DNA from: DATJXG01 sp035500455
GTDB taxonomy: Bacteria; Acidobacteriota; Terriglobia; Terriglobales; Acidobacteriaceae
NCBI GenBank assembly: GCA_035500455.1
Contig: DATJXG010000382.1
Location: 1-7,936 of the forward strand
Direction of reading: 5' to 3'
DNA length: 7,936 nt
In this document: positions 1 to 5,527 of the stretch, piece after piece
How the letters are laid out: the number at the start of each line of letters is the position of its first letter
Numbering within the stretch: position 1 is the stretch's first letter
Made by a program: the position numbers and the translations under genes
Notes under the pieces: generated by a model
Told to the model about the DNA's origin: nothing
The model's database searches: none
Seen by the model: the letters and a program-made list of their open reading frames with translations, nothing else

Positions 1-1332
1 GGCACCGGCAACATCGACCACCACCGTACCGCCGACTTCCCTGCCCTGGCGGCCGCCCTCGCCGGCAAGGCGGAAATGACCGCCAGCATGCGCGACGTGT
101 ACAACGCGCCCGCCATCCTGCTGATTGGAAATAATCCCACCGAGCAGCATCCGCTGCTGGCGTGGCAGATTCGCAACAACGTTCGGCTGCACCGGGCGAA
201 GTTGTATGTGGTGAATTCGCAGGAGATTAAGTTGCGGCGGCAGGCGGCGGAGTTTTTGCAGATTCCCGCCGGCGGGGAAGGCTCGTTCGCGGCGTTTCTT
301 ACTGGAGACGACGCCGCGGTTGAGACCTTTGGCCCTGACGCGCGCGAGGGCGCCCGTGCCACACGGGACAAGCTCAAGGGCGAACAGAATCTCGTCATCA
401 GCTTCGGCTTGGAGATTCGCGGTAACGATATCGCTGCGCTGGTGCAATTTGCTTCCGGCATTCCGGGCGCAAAGCTCATCTGCCTGGCCGACTACGCCAA
501 CTCGCGCGGCGCCGCCGACATGGGGCTTTACCCCGACCTGCTGCCCGGGTACCACCCCGCCACCAACCGCACGGTCTTCCACGAAGAATGGGGCGCTGTG
601 ACTCAGCCTGGCCTGGCGCTGCCGCAGATGATTGAGGCGGCCAAGGCGGGCAAGCTCAGAGCGTTCTACGTCGTGGGTTCGAATCCCGTGGGCCGCTTTG
701 GAATTGACCCCTTCGCCTTCTCGCAAAGCTTCGTGGTCGTGCAGGACATGTTCCTCACCGAGACCGCGACCATCGCCGACGTGGTTCTGCCCGCGGCCAA
801 CGCTTATGAGAAATCTGGCACCTTCACCAATACCTGCGGCGATCTGCAGCTGGTGAAGAAAGCGGGTGAGGTCACGAGCACGAAATCCGATTTCGAAATG
901 ATTGTGCGCATCGCTGACGCCATGGGCTTCGATGTTCGTAAACTTGTTCCATTCGGAACGGCTGGGACTCACGCCGACATGGGGCAATCGCGCGGGGCAC
1001 AGTCGGGCGAGGCCGACCGCCACAGCGTGTGGCTCGAAGCCAACGGCCTGGAACCGAAGATGAGCCCCTTCGATCCTATGGCAATTCTGGATGAAATCCA
1101 GCGGCTGGTGCCGGGGTACAACGTTTCACGGCTGAATCTGCTCTCGGGCAATGATGAGCACACGAGTCTGTCCACCGGCGGGCCGGGTGCATTGCAGGAT
1201 CCTGCACTCATTGTTCCCGCGCAGGACGCATTGTTCAGTTCCGGAACGTTGGGACGCTATTCACGGGCGCTGAATTCCGTGATAGAGGAGCAACACAAGC
1301 CGGCGGCGGAAAGCGAAGTGCCGGCGGATTAG
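1..1332 (+). CDS. nuoG: NADH-quinone oxidoreductase subunit G, C-terminal part (5' end outside window)
   Basis: NuoG is the large iron-sulfur subunit of the peripheral arm of complex I and passes electrons from the NADH end toward the quinone site. The reading frame is open from base 1 to the TAG at 1330-1332, giving 443 residues, about half of a typical NuoG, so the N-terminal cluster-binding domains lie upstream. The visible part is the molybdopterin-oxidoreductase-like domain: it opens with GTGNIDHHR, has the IGNNPTEQHPLLAWQIRNN segment around residues 38-56, VVGSNPVGRFG near 224-234 and, near 270-280, the SGTFTNT motif shared with molybdopterin enzymes. The C-terminus contains DPMAILDEIQRLVPGY and SGTLGRYSRAL. 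The first in-frame ATG at 76 is internal and not the true start. Residues 107-122 coincide with a sequence resembling a spacer repeat (see 321-364). A 276-base spacer separates it from nuoH. The family is clear; the Acidobacteriota resemblance is from memory. Confidence 0.93.
   Translation, partial: GTGNIDHHRTADFPALAAALAGKAEMTASMRDVYNAPAILLIGNNPTEQHPLLAWQIRNNVRLHRAKLYVVNSQEIKLRRQAAEFLQIPAGGEGSFAAFLTGDDAAVETFGPDAREGARATRDKLKGEQNLVISFGLEIRGNDIAALVQFASGIPGAKLICLADYANSRGAADMGLYPDLLPGYHPATNRTVFHEEWGAVTQPGLALPQMIEAAKAGKLRAFYVVGSNPVGRFGIDPFAFSQSFVVVQDMFLTETATIADVVLPAANAYEKSGTFTNTCGDLQLVKKAGEVTSTKSDFEMIVRIADAMGFDVRKLVPFGTAGTHADMGQSRGAQSGEADRHSVWLEANGLEPKMSPFDPMAILDEIQRLVPGYNVSRLNLLSGNDEHTSLSTGGPGALQDPALIVPAQDALFSSGTLGRYSRALNSVIEEQHKPAAESEVPAD
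321..364 (+). repeat. Copy of a GC-rich repeat embedded in the nuoG reading frame
   Basis: This stretch matches the spacer repeat at 1542-1593 in the same order and orientation. An identical 11-base block (TGAGACCTTTG) is followed, after a gap eight bases shorter, by a near-identical block, GCGAGGGCGCCCG then T or C then GCCACAC. In nuoG it encodes about 16 residues (VETFGPDAREGARATR, residues 107-122) and keeps the frame open. That two separate blocks match in order argues for common origin, although the GC-rich half alone could arise by chance. It lies between the RRQAAEFLQIP segment and the LVISFGLEIRGNDI segment, probably a linker or surface loop. Confidence 0.55.
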
Positions 1333-1354
1333 TTCGGGTTGTCGGGCACTGAAG

Positions 1355-1526
1355 ATACACTGTCATCCTGAGCGAAGCGAAGGACCGCATGAACGCCTCA
1401 ATCTGCAGCGGCACTGCAGGGCGTTCTCTTCATGCAGTTGAATGAGCAGTGAGAAAATGCCTTGCGCGGTCCGGGACACTCGACGCGAATTTGGGGTCCT
1501 TCGCTTCGCTCAGGACGACAGAGTAT
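1355..1526. repeat. Long inverted repeat element in the nuoG-nuoH spacer
   Basis: Two 32-base arms, 1355-1386 and 1495-1526, are reverse complements at 30 of 32 positions; the core is GTCATCCTGAGCGAAGCGAA (from 1362) and its complement ending at 1519. The arms enclose 108 bases. Read on the other strand, the arms give 'PERSEGP' and 'SEAKDP', a signature I recall from dispersed repeats in Acidobacteriota and some other phyla. No transposase is encoded, so this is a non-autonomous repeat or an intergenic fold. I see no clear target-site duplication. The short minus-strand reading frames across it look like chance translations and not genes. Confidence 0.8.
1387..1435. repeat. Nested hairpin between the inverted-repeat arms
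   Basis: The outer stem pairs GCATGAACGCC (1387-1397) with 1420-1435, interrupted by a four-base bulge (1426-1429). Inside it, CTGCAG (1403-1408) pairs with a second CTGCAG (1414-1419) around a five-base loop. It abuts the left arm of the long inverted repeat. There is no downstream T-run, so it does not look like an intrinsic terminator. It could be an RNA fold within the operon transcript or simply part of a mobile repeat. Confidence 0.55.
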
Positions 1527-1541
1527 AAGGTTCGTTGCTGC

Positions 1542-1593
1542 TGAGACCTTTGAACCGATGCAGGCATCGCGGGCGAGGGCGCCCGCGCCACAC
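1542..1593 (+). repeat. GC-rich dispersed repeat upstream of nuoH
   Basis: This 52-base unit begins TGAGACCTTTG and ends GCCACAC. It contains a small palindrome (GATGC-AG-GCATC, 1557-1568) and a strong hairpin in which GCGGGC (1569-1574) pairs with GCCCGC (1581-1586). A shorter relative lies in the nuoG coding region at 321-364. It ends 15 bases before the proposed nuoH start. It forms the remainder of the 1333-1608 spacer with the long inverted repeat; I see no convincing promoter or terminator in that spacer. Confidence 0.65.
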
Positions 1594-1608
1594 ATACGAG
1601 TAAGACGA

Positions 1609-2646
1609 TTGACCATCCAAACATTCATCATCGTTTCCGCTATTAAAACCGTCATCGCGCTGTTCGTGCTGCTTACGGCGGTGGCCTACAGCGTATGGCT
1701 GGAGCGGAAAGTGGTGGGCCACATCCAGAACCGCTGGGGCCCTACGCGCGTCGGTCCCTTCGGATTGCTGCAACCGCTGGCCGATGGGGTGAAATTCTTA
1801 TTCAAAGAAGACCTCACGCCGCCGCACGTGTACAAGCCGCTCTACATCGCGGCCCCCATGATCGCGGTGACCTTCGCCCTCACCTCCATCGCCCTCATCC
1901 CCATCGGCAATCCGATCCACGTCGCGGGCCTTACGATTCCGCTCGAGATCGCCGACGTCAACATCGGATTGCTCATCATTCTGGGCATCACTTCGCTGGG
2001 GGTTTACGGTGTGGCGCTCTCGGGGTGGTCGTCGAACAGCAAATATTCGCTGCTGGGCGGGCTGCGGGCCAGCGCGCAGATGGTGAGTTACGAAATCGCG
2101 CTGGGACTTTCGCTGGTGGGCGTCCTCATTACGTCGGGCACGTTCAGCCTTCGCGGTATTGTCGAGGCCCAGGGCGGGCGTTTCTGGGAATTCATTCCGC
2201 GCTGGAATATTTTCCACGGTCAGTTCGTGGCGTTTTTTATTTATCTGATGTCAGCCTATGCCGAAACCAACCGCATTCCTTTCGACTTGCCGGAGGCGGA
2301 AACCGAACTGGTGGCCGGCTATCACACCGAGTACAGCGCCATGAAGTTCGCCATGTTTTTCATGGCGGAGTACGCCAACATGATCACTGTGGCCTGCCTG
2401 GCGACGCTGCTCTTCCTGGGCGGATGGAACGGACCGCTGTTCGGCGGGGCGCTGCTGAGCGCGCTGCTGCCAATATTCTATTTTGTCGCCAAAGTTTTCG
2501 TGTTCATGTTCATTTACATCTGGGTGCGCGGCACGCTGCCGCGCTTCCGCTATGACCAACTCATGGCGTTCGGCTGGAAATTTCTGCTGCCCCTGGCGAT
2601 TGCGAACCTGGTGGTAACGGCGCTGGTGGTAGCGTTGTGGTCGTAG
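1609..2646 (+). CDS. nuoH: NADH-quinone oxidoreductase subunit H
   Basis: NuoH is the multi-pass membrane subunit that docks the peripheral arm onto the membrane arm and forms much of the quinone-binding chamber. From the TTG at 1609 the product is 345 residues, within the normal family range. Residues 31-68 carry the hallmark block starting LERKVVGHIQNRWGPTRVGP and continuing FGLLQPLADGVKFLFKED; residues 219-247 carry the second hallmark, ETNRIPFDLPEAETELVAGY followed by HTEYSAMKF. The frame stays open upstream to an alternative TTG at 1462, but that extension translates repeat DNA (ending ASRARAPAPH) and is unlikely to be protein. An ATG at 1558 lies inside the repeat and is disfavoured for the same reason. 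A weak purine-rich stretch (GAGTAAGA, 1599-1606) precedes the start. nuoJ, not nuoI, follows after 102 bases. Confidence 0.93.
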   Translation: MTIQTFIIVSAIKTVIALFVLLTAVAYSVWLERKVVGHIQNRWGPTRVGPFGLLQPLADGVKFLFKEDLTPPHVYKPLYIAAPMIAVTFALTSIALIPIGNPIHVAGLTIPLEIADVNIGLLIILGITSLGVYGVALSGWSSNSKYSLLGGLRASAQMVSYEIALGLSLVGVLITSGTFSLRGIVEAQGGRFWEFIPRWNIFHGQFVAFFIYLMSAYAETNRIPFDLPEAETELVAGYHTEYSAMKFAMFFMAEYANMITVACLATLLFLGGWNGPLFGGALLSALLPIFYFVAKVFVFMFIYIWVRGTLPRFRYDQLMAFGWKFLLPLAIANLVVTALVVALWS

Positions 2647-2744
2647 CGCCGGCGTCTCGCCGGCCCGAAGCGCGGGCGAAGCCCGCCGTGGATAGGACCT
2701 GACTTTCTGATTGTTGGTTAAGTTGCCGGCGGGACGCCGGCGCT
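2645..2744. repeat. Hairpin-rich repeat cluster between nuoH and nuoJ
   Basis: Three compact hairpins fill much of this spacer: GCCGGCG-TCT-CGCCGGC (2648-2664), GCGGGC-GAA-GCCCGC (2672-2686) and GCCGGCG-GGA-CGCCGGC (2725-2741). The first and third belong to one repeat in opposite orientation: 2645-2664 is the reverse complement of 2725-2744 at 19 of 20 positions. The left copy overlaps the nuoH stop codon and the right copy ends four bases before the nuoJ ATG. There is no T-run, so rho-independent termination is unlikely. The spacer is too short to hold nuoI and contains no gene on either strand. Confidence 0.8.
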
Positions 2745-2748
2745 GCAT

Positions 2749-3267
2749 ATGCATCTGATCTTATTTCTCGGCTTCGGCGCGGTCTGCGTGGCGGGCGCGG
2801 TCAACCTGCTGGTGCAGCGCCATCCCATCAACAGCGCCTTGTCGCTGGTGGTGGTGATGGGCGCGTTGGCGGGCGAATATCTTCTGCTGGGCGCCGAGTT
2901 CCTGGCTGCGGTGCAGGTCATCGTCTATGCCGGTGCCATTATGGTGCTGTTCGTCTTCGTCATCATGCTGCTGAATGCAGGCGTCGAGGAGCGAACCAAA
3001 GGCAGCCGCATCGCTCTGCTGTTCGGGGTTCCCGGAATGCTCATCGGCAGCGTGCTGGTCGCATGGGTGCTGCTTACCCATTCCAACACCGGCGAAGTTG
3101 CCGTGGGAGCCCTGCCCGGGCCTCCGAAAGTTATAGCGCAGCTGCTGTTTCACGAATTTCTGCTGCCTTTTGAAGTCACATCCGTGCTGGTGCTGATCGC
3201 CATCATGGGCGCGGTTGTGCTGGCATCCAAGCCCGGCCCGATTCCCCCGGGCAAGAAGGAGGAGTGA
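2749..3267 (+). CDS. nuoJ: NADH-quinone oxidoreductase subunit J
   Basis: NuoJ is a small membrane subunit next to NuoH, NuoK and NuoN that takes part in the conformational coupling between quinone reduction and proton transport. The product is 172 residues with about five hydrophobic segments. The conserved third segment is clear: GAEFLAAVQVIVYAGAIMVL at residues 48-67, followed by FVFVIMLLN. An early HPINSALSLV motif (residues 25-34) is also typical of the family. The C-terminus is a short hydrophilic tail rich in Pro and Lys. The ATG at 2749 is chosen because it gives the usual N-terminus (MHLILFLGFG), but it has no good Shine-Dalgarno because repeat DNA abuts it. Its stop overlaps the nuoK ATG by one base. 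Confidence 0.94.
   Translation: MHLILFLGFGAVCVAGAVNLLVQRHPINSALSLVVVMGALAGEYLLLGAEFLAAVQVIVYAGAIMVLFVFVIMLLNAGVEERTKGSRIALLFGVPGMLIGSVLVAWVLLTHSNTGEVAVGALPGPPKVIAQLLFHEFLLPFEVTSVLVLIAIMGAVVLASKPGPIPPGKKEE
3256..3262 (+). promoter_or_regulatory. Ribosome binding site of nuoK
   Basis: AAGGAGG lies at the very end of nuoJ. It sits four bases before the ATG at 3267 but only one base before the in-frame GTG at 3264, so it favours the ATG. This is the strongest Shine-Dalgarno sequence I see in the window. Confidence 0.75.
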
Positions 3268-3569
3268 TGGTACCCCTGTCGTATTACCTGTTGCTGGGTG
3301 GAATTCTGTTCGCCTGCGGCGTCACCGGATTTCTCATCAAGCGCAACATCATCTCTATCTTCTTGTCGATTGAGCTGATGCTCAACGGCGTGAACCTGTC
3401 CTTCGTGGCCTTCGCCGCGCAGTGGCATGCGCTTAGCGGGCAGGTATTCGTCTTCTTCGTAATGGTTGTGGCGGCCGCGGAAGCGACTGTGGGGCTCGCC
3501 ATCATCATCGCCGTGTTCCGCACGCGCGAAACTCTGAACGTTGATCAGGTGAACCTGCTCAAGCTATGA
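3267..3569 (+). CDS. nuoK: NADH-quinone oxidoreductase subunit K
   Basis: NuoK is a three-helix membrane subunit, related to MrpC of Na+/H+ antiporters, that carries part of the central charged axis of complex I. From the ATG at 3267 it is 100 residues, the same as E. coli NuoK. With this start the two functionally important membrane glutamates fall at E36 (in SIELMLNGVNL) and E72 (in VVAAAEATVGLAI), matching the E. coli numbering as I know it, which supports this start over the GTG one codon earlier. The nuoJ stop and nuoK start overlap as TGATG, and its own stop overlaps nuoL as ATGA, so translation is probably coupled through J-K-L. Confidence 0.95.
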   Translation: MVPLSYYLLLGGILFACGVTGFLIKRNIISIFLSIELMLNGVNLSFVAFAAQWHALSGQVFVFFVMVVAAAEATVGLAIIIAVFRTRETLNVDQVNLLKL

Positions 3570-5527
3570 CGAACAGCCTGAATCTCTGGCTCATACCGCT
3601 GCTGCCGCTCATCGGCGCCGCCATCAACGGCCTGCTGGGAAAGAAGTTTTCCCGCCAGACCGTGGTCTCAGTGGCGCTGGCCTTTTGCGGTGCGGCCTTC
3701 GCCATGGCGCTTTTCGTCGCCGCGCGCTTCTCTTCCCTGACTTTGCCGCACATCGAAAGCGTTGCCCCCTGGATCCGCGTGGGCAGCTTCCAGGTGGATT
3801 TCGCCTTCTATCTCGACCAACTTTCGATCGTCATGCTGCTGGTAGTCACCGGCGTCGGCTTCCTCATCCACATTTATTCGGTCGGCTACATGTGGGAGGA
3901 GGGCGGTTTCTACCGCTTTTTCGCCTACCTCAACCTGTTCATGTTTTTCATGCTCACGCTGGTGCTGGCCAGCAACTACCTGCTGATGTTCATCGGCTGG
4001 GAGGGCGTGGGCCTAGCGTCATATCTGCTGATCGGCTTCTGGTTCACCAAGGATTCCGCCGCCTCCGCCGGCAAGAAGGCCTTCATCGTCAACCGCATCG
4101 GCGACTTCGGATTTCTCATCGCCCTGTTCCTGCTCATCAAGCACTTTGGCTCGCTGAATTTTGCTGAAGTCTTCCAGAGCATCGCCCCGCTGCCTCCCGA
4201 AGCCGCCGCCGGCACCCTTACCGCCATAGGCCTGCTGCTGATGCTCGGCGCCTGCGGAAAGTCGGCGCAGATTCCCCTCTACATCTGGCTGCCCGACGCC
4301 ATGGAAGGCCCCACGCCGGTTTCCGCCCTCATTCACGCCGCGACCATGGTCACCGCCGGCGTCTATATGGTTTCGCGCTCGCACGTGATCTTTGACCGCG
4401 CGCCTTCGGCACTTGCCGTGGTCGCCATCATCGGAACGCTGACTGCGTTCTTCGCCGCCACCATCGGCATCTGCCAGACCGATATCAAGAAAGTTCTCGC
4501 TTACTCAACCGTCTCACAGCTTGGCTACATGTTCATGGCCTGTGGCGTGGGCGCGTTTTCCATGGGCGTGTTCCACCTCATGACCCACGCCTTCTTCAAG
4601 GGCCTGCTTTTCCTGGCGGCGGGCTCGGTGATTCACGCCGTGGGCGGCGAGCAGGACATGCGCAAGATGGGCGGCCTACGCACTAAAATTCCCTGGACCT
4701 TCTGGACCATGACCGCGGCGACATTTGCCATCGCGGGATTTCCTCCTTTTGCCGGGTTCTTCAGCAAGGACGCGATTCTCTGGCAGGCCTACTCCAGCCC
4801 CTATGGCAGTTGGGTGTACTGGCTGATTGGAGTGATTACCGCTTTTCTGACTTCGTTCTACATGTTCCGGCAGTGGTTCCTGACGTTCTTTGGCGAGTAT
4901 CGCGGAGAAGCGGAGCACGAGCACGATGCTCACGGCACGGGGCACGACTCGTCCTCACACGGGCATGGCGGGATTCATGAGAGTCCGAAAGTCATGCTGG
5001 TGCCGCTGGTGATTCTGGCGGTGCTATCGGTGATCGGCGGATGGATCGGCAGCGAGCGTTTTGGCGGCTTTCTGGCTCCGGTCTTCCACTTCGCGCTGCC
5101 CGCCGCGGCGTCCGGTCACAGCGAGCCGGCATTGTCGGAAGGTGTGCTGACCGTGATCTCAGTGCTGGTCGCCCTGCTCGGTTTTGGCCTGGCGTGGCTG
5201 CTCTACTACCGGCGGCCGCAGTTGCCGAAGCAGATTGCGCAAGCTCTCGGCAGCTTCTACGACGCCGTGCTCAACAAATATTACGTCGATGAGATTTACG
5301 CCACGCTCTTCGTCAAGCCGCTGGTGGATGGCTCAACCCGCATCCTGTGGCACGGCGTGGACCAGAACGTGATTGACGCCGGCCTGAACGGCAGCGCCGA
5401 TGGCGCTCGCGAAGTCTCCGACACGGTGCGCCACATGCAGTCGGGAAATTTGCGCTCCTATGCGGGCTGGATCGCCGCCGGAGCCGCGGTGGTGATCGCC
5501 TACATGATCTGGATGGGAACTCGATGA
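3566..5527 (+). CDS. nuoL: NADH-quinone oxidoreductase subunit L
   Basis: NuoL is the distal antiporter-like proton channel of complex I and carries the long lateral helix that runs along the membrane arm. The product is 653 residues, somewhat longer than the 613 of E. coli. Expected proton-path residues are present: E146 in FIGWEGVGLASY, K232 in GACGKSAQIPLYIWLPDAME and K401 in GFFSKDAIL. A His-rich loop at residues 451-471 has seven histidines in 21 residues and explains part of the extra length. The C-terminal region has NKYYVDEIY (570-578), characteristic of the lateral-helix end, and QSGNLRSYA (625-633) before the last membrane helix. The start overlaps the nuoK stop as ATGA with no clear Shine-Dalgarno, which fits translational coupling. 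Confidence 0.96.
   Translation: MTNSLNLWLIPLLPLIGAAINGLLGKKFSRQTVVSVALAFCGAAFAMALFVAARFSSLTLPHIESVAPWIRVGSFQVDFAFYLDQLSIVMLLVVTGVGFLIHIYSVGYMWEEGGFYRFFAYLNLFMFFMLTLVLASNYLLMFIGWEGVGLASYLLIGFWFTKDSAASAGKKAFIVNRIGDFGFLIALFLLIKHFGSLNFAEVFQSIAPLPPEAAAGTLTAIGLLLMLGACGKSAQIPLYIWLPDAMEGPTPVSALIHAATMVTAGVYMVSRSHVIFDRAPSALAVVAIIGTLTAFFAATIGICQTDIKKVLAYSTVSQLGYMFMACGVGAFSMGVFHLMTHAFFKGLLFLAAGSVIHAVGGEQDMRKMGGLRTKIPWTFWTMTAATFAIAGFPPFAGFFSKDAILWQAYSSPYGSWVYWLIGVITAFLTSFYMFRQWFLTFFGEYRGEAEHEHDAHGTGHDSSSHGHGGIHESPKVMLVPLVILAVLSVIGGWIGSERFGGFLAPVFHFALPAAASGHSEPALSEGVLTVISVLVALLGFGLAWLLYYRRPQLPKQIAQALGSFYDAVLNKYYVDEIYATLFVKPLVDGSTRILWHGVDQNVIDAGLNGSADGAREVSDTVRHMQSGNLRSYAGWIAAGAAVVIAYMIWMGTR

Noticed and set aside
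1355..1526. Insertion sequence
   Set aside because: Inverted arms are present but there is no transposase frame and no clear flanking duplication, so only a repeat element is claimed.
1333..1608. Internal promoter for nuoH
   Set aside because: I found no pair of -35 and -10 like boxes at good spacing that stands out from background.
1398..1655. Short minus-strand frames in the nuoG-nuoH spacer
   Set aside because: They translate the repeat arms ('PERSEGP', 'SEAKDP', 'GRPRPR' strings), a known source of spurious hypothetical proteins, and have no ribosome binding site I can support.
1695..2555. 286-residue plus-strand frame overlapping nuoH
   Set aside because: It is an out-of-frame reading of nuoH, rich in Arg, His and Gly, with no recognisable domain; nuoH hallmark motifs are in the other frame.
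2645..2744. Rho-independent terminator between nuoH and nuoJ
   Set aside because: The hairpins are GC-rich but lack a following T-run, and the distal genes need transcription through this point.
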